A stretch of DNA of 64,000 nucleotides from Pardosa pseudoannulata (taxonomy: Eukaryota > Arthropoda > Arachnida > Araneae > Lycosidae): NCBI GenBank assembly GCA_032207245.1, contig CM063510.1, forward strand, positions 155,052,596 to 155,116,595, written 5' to 3'. A program made the translations under genes and the position numbers. The notes beneath the pieces were generated by a model that saw nothing but the letters and a program-made list of their open reading frames with translations, was not told the DNA's origin and did no database searches. Positions within the stretch are counted from its first letter, which is position 1; every line of letters begins with the position of its first letter. Below are positions 1-11,804 of the stretch, piece after piece.

Positions 1-37
1 TATTGACTTATAATACAGTACGAGTTATCTTGAAACG

Positions 38-1351
38 ATGGCTGATGATATTAAAACATTAAAAATTACTCTTGCAGAAAAAGAGAGGGAAATAGCTATT
101 CTCAAGTCTAAACTTCTAGAAAAATCACCTAATACTGAGAACTCCATGAATAAGTCTGTTGATGATTCTAAGCTTACAGCTTTCGAAATTAAAAGGTATT
201 CCAGACAGCTAATTCTACCTGAAATATCGGTTGAAGGTCAAATGAAGTTGAAACATTCCAAAGTTTTAATTGTTGGTGCTGGTGGTTTAGGCTGTCCAGT
301 AGGTGTTTATTTAACTGCAGCTGGGGTTGGAACACTTGGCATTGTTGACTATGATGTACTCGATGAGAGTAATTTACATCGTCAGATCTCTCATACAGAA
401 ATGTTTATTGGCAAAGAGAAATGTGATTCATTTGCTCATGCAATGAAAAATTTGAATTCCTGTGTTAATATTAATAAGCATTCATTATTATTAAACAGCA
501 AAAACACAGAAGAAGTTGTTAAATTTTACGACATAATTGTAGATGCCACTGATAATGTGCCTACAAGATATCTTCTGAATGATGCTGCGGTAATGTATAA
601 AAAACCTCTCGTTTCTGGATCAGCTCTGAAATTTGAAGGTCAGTTAATGGTTTATAATTATAAGGAAGGACCATGTTATCGCTGTCTCTTTCCAAACCCT
701 CCTTCACCAGATGTAGTAACGAATTGTTCAGATGGTGGAGTTGTCGGAGCAGTAACTGGTGTTATTGGTAGTTTACAGGCATTAGAAGTAATCAAAATAA
801 TTGTTGGATTAGAACCATCATATTCAAGAAAAATGTTTGTATTTGATGGCCTTACTGGTGATATTCGTGTATTTAAATTAAGAGGGAAAAAGTTAGATTG
901 CAAAGTTTGTGGGAATAATCCCTCTGTAACATCTTTACTAGATTATGAGTTGTTTTGTAATGCTAGTGCAAATGATAAAGAAAGCAAAGTTTCACTTTTA
1001 TCTGATACAGAGCGAATATCTTGCTGTGAATATCATAATATCTTACTGTCAGGTGTTCCACATGTTTTGATTGATGTGAGATCTGAAAGTGAAATGAAAA
1101 TTTGTTCTTTACCGAATTCATTCAATATACCCATCAATAAAATTTCAGATGAGAATTTATTAGCAACTCTCAAAAGCCTTATAGAGAAAACTAATCAGTT
1201 GAAGCATTATGTAATTTGTCGTCGAGGTAATGATTCTCAAAAAGCTGTTAAATTTTTACAAAATTATCTTGACAAATATAAATGGTATGATATTAAAGGT
1301 GGATTGTACTCCTGGCATGAGGAAGTTGATGATACTTTGCCTCTGTATTGA
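38..1351 (+). CDS. MOCS3: Adenylyltransferase and sulfurtransferase MOCS3 (UBA4 homologue), complete and intronless
   Basis: A 437-residue E1-like enzyme. In this family it adenylates and then thiolates the C-terminal glycine of URM1 (tRNA thiolation, urmylation) and MOCS2A (molybdopterin synthesis) in the cytosol. Residues 1-30 are charged and probably coiled coil. The ThiF/E1 domain spans about 50-290, with the nucleotide-binding GAGGLG at 80-85 and the ladder motif DATDN at 169-173. The zinc cysteines are C213, C216, C288 and C291, and the E1-type cysteine is C230 in TNCSDGGV. A C-terminal rhodanese domain covers about 330-437, with active-site C394 in CRRGNDSQ. All key residues are present and the length is normal. 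The first ATG gives the expected N-terminus. A single exon is usual for this family. A polyA signal lies 26 bp past the stop. Confidence 0.96.
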   Translation: MADDIKTLKITLAEKEREIAILKSKLLEKSPNTENSMNKSVDDSKLTAFEIKRYSRQLILPEISVEGQMKLKHSKVLIVGAGGLGCPVGVYLTAAGVGTLGIVDYDVLDESNLHRQISHTEMFIGKEKCDSFAHAMKNLNSCVNINKHSLLLNSKNTEEVVKFYDIIVDATDNVPTRYLLNDAAVMYKKPLVSGSALKFEGQLMVYNYKEGPCYRCLFPNPPSPDVVTNCSDGGVVGAVTGVIGSLQALEVIKIIVGLEPSYSRKMFVFDGLTGDIRVFKLRGKKLDCKVCGNNPSVTSLLDYELFCNASANDKESKVSLLSDTERISCCEYHNILLSGVPHVLIDVRSESEMKICSLPNSFNIPINKISDENLLATLKSLIEKTNQLKHYVICRRGNDSQKAVKFLQNYLDKYKWYDIKGGLYSWHEEVDDTLPLY

Positions 1352-1376
1352 TAAAAAAGTAAACATTTTTTTGTGA

Positions 1377-1382
1377 AATAAA
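1377..1382 (+). terminator. MOCS3 polyadenylation signal AATAAA
   Basis: A canonical AATAAA lies 26 bp after the MOCS3 stop codon in AT-rich sequence. It is the first such signal after the stop and would give a very short 3' UTR. Confidence 0.7.
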
Positions 1383-1471
1383 AACTTTAAATACTTTTAC
1401 ACTTGTAGTTTTTATTAATTTTAAAATTGGGATAAAACAGAATTTGCTTTGCAAATTTTTAATACATGGTA

Positions 1472-2594
1472 TCTATATATATAAAAATGAATGTGTCCGT
1501 CTGTATGTACTCAATAGACTCAAAAACCATGCATCCAATCACTGTGAAAATTTGGGAATTGTTTAGGTATATCCCTGGGAAGGTTTTTGTAAATTTTTAA
1601 CGTTCGATATCCCTTCCTTCCCCCTTTTTTGACCATTTCATGTCACTATTCCAAGCATTATTTTCCCCGGTTAAAAGCAAACAATTAAATTTTTAATTTA
1701 TCGCATGATAACTAAGTGAAAGAAACAATATTTCTAGCAATGTGACGTCATCTAAAGTAATTGTTTTAAACGCAGTTTTCCTTGGTTAAAAGCAGAAGAT
1801 TAAAATTTTTAATTTATTACATAATACATAGGTGAAAATGATATTTTTCTATCATTATGACGTCATTTCTTTAAATATTTCATTTATTCATTTCTTATTT
1901 TATATTATTTAAACATTGTCTGCTTAGTATCAATTAGATTTGACCTGAAAATTGAGATATAAAGTGATTCACTTTCATTTCTATGTGACGCAAATTATAG
2001 CATTTTTATATGAGAACTAATTTTAAATTTAATTCTTGGTTAATTTTTAAGTTGCAATGAAATGTTTATCAAAAATATTCTAACAACAAAAAGTATAAAT
2101 TTCAGTGACTCTCATGGACAAATAAAAACCTATCATTTTATATAGTTATCTTTATATCCATATGGTTGTCAATATGAATGTGTGTTTCTGTTTCATACAA
2201 AACCATGTGGTTTGTCATAAATTTCCTTAATTTTAGACATTTATTTATACCAACAAAATTGCACTGTTGCTGTCAAAAGCTCTGCTTCCTATTCTATCAT
2301 GTAATATGGCAAGATCTGTTAACTTTGCTAATCAACGTACAGTAGTAATACAGTAATGTAATTTAGGGTTAAACTTATATTTTACCATAAAAAAAGTTTG
2401 AGCAAATTTAATAGAAGACAAATTTGATTATAAAAACTGAAAATTTTATAATACGCCTATGATAGAAATATATAAATATGCCAATGACTTGAACTGAACT
2501 GTGACGAATTTAGAGAGTTATTCACGAAAAATAAATCTTTGTTTAAAAGTAATATATTAAGTTCACCGTAGCGAAGCACGGGCAAACTTGCTAG
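1472..2594 (+). mobile_element. Non-autonomous Helitron-like element (subfamily A)
   Basis: The element begins TCTATATATATAAAAATGAA and ends in CTAG, and sits between an A (1471) and a T (2595), the A/T target and TC...CTRR ends typical of Helitrons. A GC-containing stretch with an imperfect hairpin precedes the end (2566-2590). The interior repeats a CCCCGGTTAAAAGC block twice and shares it with the Helitron copies at 32946, 41317 and about 61558. There is no helicase or Rep coding. It starts 90 bp after the MOCS3 polyA signal. Confidence 0.75.
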
Positions 2595-3434
2595 TTACTA
2601 ATAAAATAGTAAAGCAAATCCTTTGTAGAAGAGGTGCAAAATTAACTAAAAATACAAAGCAAAAAGTTCTGTTTACAATCAAAGCTATTTTTTCAATCTA
2701 GAGATAAGTAGAGCTTAGTGGCTTGTACAGAACTAGTTGTTACTTACTATTTCCTCTTTTCACATTGCATTTACTTTATTATTTGTATTGTATTAGCATA
2801 CAAAGTGGTGCTGATGCTCCTAGCATGCTACGTTTTTTTGCATATCCCAAATTTGGTGATTTTATGAACACATCAAGTTGCAACAGTTTGTCTAAGTTTG
2901 TCCTTTTTGTATAAATTGCAATAATTTAATCTTTTAAAATACTTTATTTTGTAAATATCACTAAATAAGTGAGGGTTTTTCTTTGTTTAAAATGTTATAT
3001 TTTTATCTGCAAGTTTTGCTAAATATAATACATATGTTTTAAATAGTATTAGTTGTAATATTTCTGTACATTTTTGTGTACAGTTGAATGAAATATCAGA
3101 TTCCTTTAATTTTCAGTTTCTGGAAAACATGTAATTTTTGCCATTCTTGAGTTTGATTTTATGAGAAGCATAGAATTTTCACCATTTTATTATTTTGTGA
3201 TCGATAAAAATTGTCAAATTATAGTGGTTGCCCCCCCCCCCCCCGAAAGTAAATAATTAAACATTGCAGTGGGAACTGGCATGCTAAGTGTTTCTGTTCT
3301 CACAAAGTGTTTCTCGGTCATTTTTTATTGACTGCACATTAAAAATATTGTAAATAATTTTTGGCCTGTCAAAAAAGATTATATAAAATAAAAATGCAGG
3401 AATAGTTAATATGAAAAAATTTTTTTAAGAAAAT
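2595..3434. other. AT-rich intergenic sequence
   Basis: No coding or repeat signature recognised, apart from a 14-C homopolymer near 3231. A 63-codon open frame at 2723 has no recognisable motif and is probably chance. Confidence 0.5.
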
Positions 3435-3442
3435 GTTTAGGT

Positions 3443-4392
3443 CAGGCATGCCCAACCCACAGCCTATTTTAAAACTTTTTGTGGCCCAATTGAAGTTTTC
3501 AACTGTCTATATAGTTTTAGTCATTTTGACTATATACAGTTGAAACAGAATTTTAGTTGTTTGTAACAAAGTTTCGGCTGTATGAAAATCAATTACTATG
3601 ATTATAAAAGTGACTATAAAAACTTCTTCAAATATTCTAATGAAATTGCAAAATTACTTAAAGAATTCAATACTAGATTCTCATACATGCAAAATTTTGA
3701 GGAAATCTTTAAAATATTATTAGCTCTATTCAATGTAGAGGTTGAATCAGTGCCTCCAAATTTACAAATGGAGCTAATAGAATTGCAATCAAACATTGAG
3801 CTAAAATAGGGAATAAGATTGAGTATTATGAAAAATATATCACCGAAGATAAATTTCCAAATTTAAGACGATTGGCAATGTGTATTATATCAGCACTGGG
3901 AACTACTTATTGCTGCAAAATAATTTTTTCCAAATTAAACCTGGTAAAAACAAAGTGTCGCAGCAGGTTTCTAGATAAAAACATGACCAATCAGCTACAA
4001 TGCACTTCGACTATATTATCCGTCGATATTAACAAAATCTCTAGTAAAATACAAAAACAAGTCTCATATTAATTTTAAAATAATACATGTGGTAGTGCTT
4101 GTGAATAAACTGCAATATATATTTATAGTATAAATATAATAATATTTTAACCCTCATGGTTAGGGAGGAAGGTAAAGTGTTGGAGGTGATTATAAATACA
4201 GTATATTTTAATGTTTATTGCGTATTTTGCATAAAATTGCATATTTTGAATATTGCATTATAAAAAAATATTTTGAATATTGCATAATAAAATATTTTGA
4301 ATAACTTGTTGCTTTAATTTTTAGATATGCAGCCCACCTTAGTTCAGTAAAATATTTTTTGGCCCACCAACCGATTTGGGTTGGGCACTCCT
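3443..4392 (+). mobile_element. hAT-superfamily element with transposase remnant
   Basis: Terminal inverted repeats CAGGCATGCCCAACCC (left) and the complement of GGGTTGGGCACTCCTG (right) bound the element. It is flanked by 8-bp duplications GTTTAGGT (3435-3442) and GTTTGGGT (4393-4400), one mismatch apart; the right copy begins on the last G of the terminus. TIR type and 8-bp duplication are hAT hallmarks. It encodes a broken transposase C-terminus and is internally deleted. Confidence 0.85.
3582..4072 (+). pseudogene. hAT transposase C-terminal (dimerisation) remnant
   Basis: The first open stretch (3582-3809) carries FNVEVESVPPNLQMELIELQ. The next, in other frames, carries KFPNLRRLA, IISALGTTY and KCRSRF-type segments. 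These resemble, in order, the hAT dimerisation region found in transposases related to GTF2I-repeat-domain/ZBED proteins. At least one frameshift and a stop near 3809 separate the pieces, and the N-terminal BED finger and most of the RNase-H-like core are missing. It cannot encode a functional transposase. Confidence 0.8.
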
Positions 4393-4782
4393 GTTTGGGT
4401 AGTTACAAGTATCATTTCAAGGGAACAAAACCAATGTCAGTGCACTGTGGTCCTTGAATCCCTAAAAGTTTTAATTTTTCCTTTTGCTCTTATAGTCTTT
4501 TATTTTTAACATTTATCCCTGAAGTCCCAGTTTTCAATCAAATATGTCATGTAATTTATTTTAATGTATTTTTTTTATTTGGGAATTTAATGAATTTTTT
4601 TTTTATTTAGGTTCTTAACTACCAAACAAAAAATTAGCTTTTTCTTTATAAAGATTGTTATTTAATATTTAAAGTTTTAAAATACTTTCTAATGTGTATT
4701 TTAAAAGACAGTAATTCTTGAACATGCACTCTCTATATATTTTTAGGTATGCAGTTTTTATCTTATACTTCAAAAGTATTTT

Positions 4783-4949
4783 TGCCGAACGATGGCCAAT
4801 TGATTAGGGTGCTGGCTTTTGGTACCAGAGTTCGAATCCCACAGTGGCATGGATGTTCGTAGCCGTTTGGAATCGGCTTTAAGCTGTAGGTCCCGGTCTC
4901 ATTAGCCCTCATGTTGCAAAAAGTAGACCGTAGCACTCCAAACCAAACC
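4783..4949 (+). mobile_element. tRNA-derived SINE (family S1), full copy
   Basis: The 5' half is tRNA-like: box A-like GATGGCCAATTGATTAGG and box B GTTCGAATCC (4830-4839). The body reads through GGCTTTAAGCTGTAGGTCCC and ends in an AACC-rich tail. Perfect 11-bp duplications AAAAGTATTTT flank it (4772-4782 and 4950-4960). The duplicated segment near 7275-7290 has a single AAAAGTATTTT and no SINE, a direct empty-site proof. Transcription would be by RNA polymerase III from internal boxes. Confidence 0.93.
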
Positions 4950-5094
4950 AAAAGTATTTTATTTAATTTAATCAGCTAATTTTTTGTTTTGACCCAATGT
5001 GTAGTCTAGTGAATAAAATGCTAATCTTTATATATATATATATATATATATATGATTTTTTATATCGGCTTTCACTATTAAAATTAACTAAAAT

Positions 5095-5454
5095 ATTAAT
5101 TGCAGTACATTTTTTTTATGCTGTCAGTTGTTGAATAATGTTAGCTGAAAAAAATTTCATTTTTGCATAACACAGAGCCATTTTCTTAGTGTAGTATATT
5201 TTAATTTGCAATTGTCTTCATTTTGATAAACAGATATAAAATATTGACAAAAATATTCTTAAAAGCAAAAGTAAATTAATTGCAGTACTTTTTTTTATGC
5301 TGTCAGTTGTTGAATACTGTTAGCTGAAATTAATTTCAGTAAGTTTGCACAAAATATAGCTATTTTCTTATTGTAGTATATTCTAAATTGCATCTGTCTT
5401 CATTTCGATAAACAGATATAAAATATTGACAAAAATATTCTTAAAAGAAATCCT
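5095..5454 (+). repeat. Two tandem ~180-bp units
   Basis: Two adjacent copies both start ATTAATTGCAGTAC and contain ATGCTGTCAGTTGTTGAATA and a shared GATAAACAGATATAAAATA block. The partner duplication holds only one unit (about 7410-7588), so the tandem step occurred in copy 1 or was lost in copy 2. Confidence 0.85.
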
Positions 5455-5955
5455 TATTAAAATATACTAGGTAACACTCTTTGGAAGCTGGTTGAGAATG
5501 TAAAAACTACTAAGTATAAATAGTTCATATCATTAATTTGAATATTTTTGTCTTTTTTTTTAAGTAGGAAATATAAGAATTCATTAAGATAATCTAATTT
5601 TTATTAGCAAGCAAGAAGTGGGGACTCTATATTGTATGAAAATTTCAAATTTTCCTTGTAAATTTTAAAGATATATTGCAAAAAAAATTCTCCTGTTTGC
5701 AAATATAAAATTTTAAACTTATATCTTCAATTTTTTCAAGGTTTTCTAACTTCCATATATTTTCAAATATAAGCCGAGAGTGTGATTTTCCTTCAAAAGT
5801 TTTACCAAAGTACAAAACCTGTATATAAGCCAAAATAACATTTTGTAATATTCAACTATGTTGCCAAGAAGCCCAAAATGTCACCAAGCAGGTAAAACGA
5901 AGGAAATATTTTCTTATCAATTTGTTTTAAATTAAAACCAACTTGAAGCTAGACC

Positions 5956-6187
5956 AATGCTTCTCAAACCATTTTCCGCATGGCATCCAATTTAAGTACT
6001 GTGGAGGTAGAGAATCGGCTACATCTCAAGTCCAATACAAGGACATCTCTTAGCACATTTTAACAGTCCCAAGAAAAATGACTTGAATTTTAAGTTTTAA
6101 TTATCTTCATGCTGTCTTTATTAATTACATAATTTTATAGTAATCTACCTAGATTATTGCCGTGGCATACACTTTGATAATAGAAGT
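5956..6187. mobile_element. Short hAT-like MITE (tentative)
   Basis: Ends AATGCTTCTCAAACC and the complement of TTTGATAATAGAAGT are imperfectly inverted. 8-bp flanks GCTAGACC (5948-5955) and GCTAGTCC (6188-6195) differ at one base. Non-coding. Confidence 0.5.
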
Positions 6188-6195
6188 GCTAGTCC

Positions 6196-7029
6196 ATACG
6201 ACCAATATATTTGCTTTGATACAGAATGACAATAGTTTCAACACTGGTAACCGTATATAAAGAAAAACTTTTTCACAAATTTAAAATAAATTTTAAAAAA
6301 AATTCAATTTTTTGCATTTTATCAATTGTTTTCAGTTTACATAAAATTGTGTTTTGGGCTCCCAAAGTGTCATGAATAACTTCAAGAACCTCATCTAGAT
6401 AAAACCAAAATTTATTGAAATCTAACTCACTTAATCCTTTAAAGGTCATCTACATAAATTCTTTGGAATTTAATGAAATTAGTTTATAAATATTATCTAT
6501 AAACCTTATAAATGCAAAATGTTTAATTTTTTTTTTTTCACAATCCTTAGAGGGGTTTACCTTAGTGAATACCAAAGGAGGGATTGAGGAGGGGTTACTT
6601 GACAAATACATCCATGTACAAAGTGAATACAATACTTTTTAAATTTTTAACTATAGTGGTAGAACAATAAATAAGTGTCCTTAAAAAAGTATAATAAATA
6701 AATAGTTCAACAATTATAAGTGTTGTTTGAATAGCTATTTTTGTTTGGGGTCATAAGTGAAAAAAAATCTAATTACTAACTTTCCAGGTACAGCAAGTAT
6801 CAATACATATATTTCAAAAGAAAAAATAAATTATATGCAGTATTATCATCTATTGTAAGTTTTAAATGTAAAAAACAAGAAAAAGATTCTAAAAACAAAT
6901 TTCATATTTTTCAAAAATTATAAAAAAAAAATGTTTAACAAGAGGTTTCCCTATGAAACCACTGTCCTCTAAAGGGTTAAGAGATATACAGACAACCACA
7001 CCAACACACTGTTTTTTTTGTCGTAATTC
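6196..7029. other. AT-rich intergenic sequence
   Basis: No gene or repeat family recognised. Open frames here are short and lysine/asparagine-rich in the way AT-rich DNA produces by chance. Confidence 0.5.
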
Positions 7030-7682
7030 CTGAGTTTCATCAAATATGTCATGTAATTTCTTTTAATGTATTTATTTTTATTTGGGAATTAAAAGAATTT
7101 TTTTTTTAATTTTAAGTTCTTAACTGCCAAACACAAAATTAGCTGTTTCTTTATAAAGATTGTTATTTAATATTTAAAGTTTTAAAATACTTTCTAACGT
7201 GTGTTTTAAAAGACAGTAATTCTTGAACATGCACTCTCTATATATTTTTAGATATGCAGTTTTTATCATATACTTCAAAAGTATTTTATTTAATTTAATT
7301 AGCTAAATTTTTGTTTTGACCCGATGTGTAGTCTGGTGAATAAAATGTTAATTTTATATATATATATATATCTGATGACAAGGCTTTCACTGTAAAAATT
7401 AACTAAAAAATTAATTGCAGTAAATTTTTTTATGCTGTCAGTTGTTGAATACTGTTAGCTGAAATTAATTTCAGTAAGTTTGCACAACATAGAGCTATTT
7501 TCTTATTGTAGTATATACTAATTTGCAATTGTCTTCATTTCGATAAACAGATATAAAATATTGACAAAAATATTCTTAAAAGCAATCCTTATTAAAAGAT
7601 ATTAGGTATCAATTTTTGGAAGCTGGTTGAGAATGTAAAAACTGTTAAGTTAGTTCATATCATTAAATTGAATATTTTCATC
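7030..7682 (+). repeat. Segmental duplication, copy 2 (partner at 4528-5556)
   Basis: Collinear with copy 1, but lacks the SINE (empty site near 7275-7290) and has one tandem unit (7410-7588). It includes a short (TA)n near 7350. Non-coding. Confidence 0.85.
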
Positions 7683-9530
7683 TCAGTGGATGCCTTTCTT
7701 CTCAGCTGCTGGCTCTTCTTACCTTATGTTATCACATGACCCCCTGTCGAGTTCGACAGTCACTATTGAGGGTCATAGCATGGTAAAAAACCAGTACTGA
7801 AGTGAACCAATAATGTACATGTGGCTGTGAGTGGCGTTGTCCTAATAAAAGTTCTCTGATGGAATTAAATTTTCATGATCATTTCTTCATACATTCTACT
7901 TTGATTTTTTGAGTTACGGAGCTACACTGTTTCTCCAGTATTTGTAGCTACACCAGTCAATGACAGCCTGCCATGTCACAACAAATGGTGATCTGCCATG
8001 TCAACATCTCCATATGCATACATTTGAATAACAATAATCAAAACAACTAAATTACTTACAACTTTTAGAAAAATAATTAAATATTTAAGTTAAAATACAG
8101 CAATTTATAATATAGATAATAATGTTCATAAATTTATCAAAAAAAATATATATATACAACTTGTATTTTATAAACCTAAACAACTTAATTATATACTGTA
8201 ACTTAATGGAAAATTAACCACAGCTTAGTAATACTTAATCCTGCAGGATTGGGTTGCAATGAAGCAGCCAAAATAATAATATGGCTAAACAAAGTATATA
8301 CCTGATTTGGGGCACAAAAACTAACATGTTTATTAGAAGATTTGCCGATCCATTACAGTTATAAGACTGTTGTTTTGGCTTGATTTTAACCCAGATAAGA
8401 GTTTTTTAAAAAAAATTTTCTCATTTAAAATTTTTGCAAACTTTATTTGCTTTTTACAGTTATACATCTTCATTTTTTTTCTTATTAAACCATTTGGTTA
8501 ATTTTTGCTGATTTGGTGACTTTTTTTCTTGCTAATGGCAAAAGATGTTTCCAAGTAACACATATATTACATTTGTTCCATAATCTGTATACAAGCCTAT
8601 AACCCCACTTTAGGTCTATAAAAAGCCTAAAAAATTCACGGCTTTTACAAAAAAAATATGCAGTATTTATTTATTTCATTTAAAATTTATGTTATTTATT
8701 TAATAATTATTTTTAAAGAAATTTACTTTAGATGCTGTTTAGTTCATTGTAACAAATAATCCTATTGTTTATGTAAAAATGTTTAGGAAGTAATTTTTAG
8801 CCCATTAAGTCTAGTATTTAGGGCCAAGTTGCTCAAAGCCTTGTAATATGTTGAGCTGTCATCATATAATATTCATGGCCTTTGTTTAATAATCTACTTT
8901 ATAAAAAGAGAGACATCAATGTGTAATTAACCCAAGAGTGTTTGAAGAAATTTTTTTAAATTCAAAATCTTGTGGCTTTTATTGCATAGCTTATTTGTTT
9001 TCCTTTACTGTTATTTTAAAAAGTTTTACTTATTCAGAAAAATATAAATAAAAATCTGTCTTCTGCATTTCTATAATGGTAATGTGCAACACATTCTCAA
9101 ACACTAAAAATGCACAGGGTACTCACAGATAAAAAAAATCCCTATCAAAGAGTTTGAAGGCAAATGCTTCTTGTTTAACTGGAAGCCACACTTGCTGTAT
9201 GAAAAGAAAGAAGGACTCCTGTTGGCTGAAACAAAGAAGGAACAACACGTTTGAAACTCTGATATAAGTGGATAGGATGAACAAGAAATTGGCAGATGAT
9301 AAATAGAAAACCTCATACTTACAATACAATACCAAATAATTTGAGTATTTACCAAAAATTCATGTGGCACACTTGAAAATCTGTTGCAGCACACAAGTTG
9401 AAAATCACTGATTTTTAGTTCAGTTAAAAGATTAAACCTCAGTGGGAATTTTTATAAAAAATTATGCATTTTTAAATGAGCTTAGCAGTCTAAAAATTAA
9501 ATAACTATATTATGATTTATGATTTAGTTC
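7683..9530. other. Intergenic AT-rich DNA with a possible hAT end
   Basis: No gene recognised. Near 9370-9412, TTGCAGCACACAAGTTGAAA and the following AATCACTG resemble one terminus of a hAT element, but no partner end or duplication was found. A 96-codon minus frame at 9104 overlaps it and has no known motif. Confidence 0.4.
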
Positions 9531-9559
9531 ATCAGTTTTCTTCTTGACACTACAGCTTA

Positions 9560-9905
9560 GAACAAGCCAAGAGAGGTTGGACTTCTAAGAGTGGGTGTAA
9601 TATGCAGCTTCACTTTAAATGATTAACTTTGAGGGCTGAAGATAGACTTAACCTCAAGAAGGGGTCCTTGTAATCTAGGAGCAGGAACCAAGTCGAAGAC
9701 CCCCTGGGTTAGACCTACCTCCTCCAGAGGTATTGTAGTGAAACTTAAGAGGACATTGTGACTTTGAACCTATTTTACATACCCTAGCCATCATTAATGA
9801 ACACTGTGGATCTTTGGACAGCTTGAGCCTCAATCCTTCTACTCTCCTGTTATGAGATTTCTACCTTTACCAATTGAGAAATAGTGGCTCTAGCCACCAC
9901 CTTAA
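9560..9905 (-). mobile_element. tRNA-derived SINE (family S2), degraded
   Basis: On the minus strand it has a tRNA-like head (CTCAATTGGTAAAGG near 9875) followed by a body containing GAAGACCCCCTGGG (plus strand, about 9695). It shares order and sequence with the copies at 11805-12265 and 49385-50290. Box B is degraded. Confidence 0.65.
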
Positions 9906-9910
9906 AGTCT

Positions 9911-10672
9911 TATTTTGCAGAGGTCGAGGTAGTAACTTATAGGTTCAATATTTAACTCCAGTCTATACTGTATTTGTTTCCATTTTTTAATAGTACTTAT
10001 AGCATCCTTAGGGATTTCTTGTGGAACCTGGTTTGGGAGATTGATGGGTTAGAATGGATCTGATATGCATCTGATTAATCATGTTAGTAATCAGTTAAAG
10101 ATCTTGAACTGGAAAATTAGAGTTGAGAACAGAGTTGTCTGGAAAAACATTGTGGCAAATATTAAGGTCCACCCTTGGCTGTAATTCCAATAAAGCAGAA
10201 GATATATAAAATCCTTTGTATGAATTTATACTTACTATGTATTCCTTAATGGCAGGACCAATCTTCACAAAATTTTGCACAGTGATTTCAGTCCACCCTG
10301 GGAAGGTTCACAGGTCAAATTGTTCAGAGGTCAAGGGTGTATGGAGATAGAATGCATTTTTAAAATCAATGTTGCATTTGACAACCATATTTTGGAGTTA
10401 TTTGCTAAATTTTCTTTTTAATTACATGCTAAAATAATTAAATTCTTTTTAGTAAATTCATCTGATAGTGTTTAAAATATGTTTTCAGATAATACAAAAA
10501 AATAAAAAGTAAGAAAAATTGTTACTTGTTGACCATATTTACTTGATTTCTTTCATTTCATCAATCTTAATGTGGTATATTTCTTTCATTTTGCACTATT
10601 TTCTTAATATACAATTTTTAAATGCCAATCTTAATTCCATTACTTTTTTTAATAATGCAGGGTACTTGTCTG
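9911..10672. other. Intergenic AT-rich DNA
   Basis: No gene recognised. The stretch near 10235-10280 (GCAAAATTTTGTGAAGATTG on the minus strand) resembles filler seen in many arthropod transposons, but no ends were found. Confidence 0.4.
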
Positions 10673-10676
10673 TTAA

Positions 10677-11757
10677 CCCTTTCGCGACTGGAAGCGCAAA
10701 TGCGCGCTTTTCTCTGAGGCCGGCATTCACTTTTGCGAGTGAGTATCCTTGGCCAGAGGGTTTTTTGCTATTAAGCCTAAATGCATGAAATTAACAAAGT
10801 AGCAATGCGTTATTTAATAATACTGTGTAAAGTATTTAAACAGAATGGGATTTATATATGTTTATAGATACTTTATTTATTGAAGCTATTTTTTATTTAA
10901 ATATATATTTTACACTTTACTTTTTTTTCATTTTTTACTTAGTATTTAATGACTTTTACCATTGCAAAACTGAATACTATGTTATTTAAACTTTTTTTGT
11001 ATGAAAAATTTTAAAAACAGGGATCTACAAACAATCCTACATTACAGTCCTTGCACTTGTAGTAACTCATTTGCCGTTTTGGTGGATTTTTCCGGAATGT
11101 GAAAAAACGAAGCATCGTCATCATCTTTGTCAGAAATGTCCTCTTCATCATTAGAATCACTAGATCCATTATGAACATAAAGAACAATCAGAATATATTA
11201 TAGTGTCACTATTACTACTATCCTAATCTGTTTCAGAATCAAAATCTGAAATATTTTGCATCATTTCAGCTATTTCAAGCTCAGTTAAACACATTCAACA
11301 TTTCGAAAATCTAACAATAAAAAGAGAAAAAAAAAATCAAGTCTGTCAGATCTAATTCTGTACTAAAAACTGGACTGCAAACCAAAATACACAACAATTT
11401 AGCAAAAATAAAATTCCCCTGCTTACATAAACAAACACCATGTGGGAATTTAAAGAGCCGTCATAAAACATGTCAATCGGAAACATTCCTTTTCAATGTT
11501 TATATAATTAAAAACCACTTGTATGTGTATCATACTACTCTCCTATTGAGTACAAGGTCAAATCTACATGTATCTAAATCCATATGGACATACAATGCCA
11601 TCTTGTGTCAAAACTTATAGTTTTTAAAATGTTCCACAACACTGGCACACATATGTGACGGTTGGGGGTGAATGAGAAAACGCTCTGGCCAGCGTATCGG
11701 CCGGGAAGTGAGTGCGTTTCTTGCTGGTACGTATTTGTGACAGTAGGCACGAAAGGG
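10677..11757 (-). mobile_element. piggyBac-like internally deleted element (TTAA flanked)
   Basis: Flanked by TTAA at 10673-10676 and 11758-11761. Left end CCCTTTCGCGACTG and right end (inverted) CCCTTTCGTGCC are typical of piggyBac. On the minus strand, about 11090-11290 encodes an acidic TELEIAEMMQNISDFDSE-like stretch, resembling the transposase N-terminus. About 11010-11070 encodes KCKDCNVGLFVDPCF, resembling the C-terminal Cys-rich domain. The catalytic core between them is missing and frames are broken. Confidence 0.85.
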
Positions 11758-11804
11758 TTAAGCATTCTCCCATACAAAGCTATGATTTGTTGACCATTTT
11801 TATT

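Larger units (their letters stand above)
4528..5556 (+). repeat. Segmental duplication, copy 1 (partner at 7030-7682)
   Basis: Sequence from about 4528 reappears at about 7030 in the same order and orientation with high identity. Copy 1 differs by a SINE (4783-4949) and a second tandem unit of about 180 bp (5095-5274, 5275-5454). No coding potential is evident. Confidence 0.85.

Noticed and set aside
676..903. Minus-strand frame within MOCS3
   Set aside because: Shadow of the MOCS3 coding region.
4763..4951. Open frame on the minus strand, with near-identical frames at 45124, 11911 and 47102
   Set aside because: They recur because the S1 SINE recurs; stops and frames shift between copies.
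9104..9394. 96-codon minus-strand frame, serine/phenylalanine-rich
   Set aside because: No domain, overlaps a hAT-like terminus, and a second frame is open over the same stretch.
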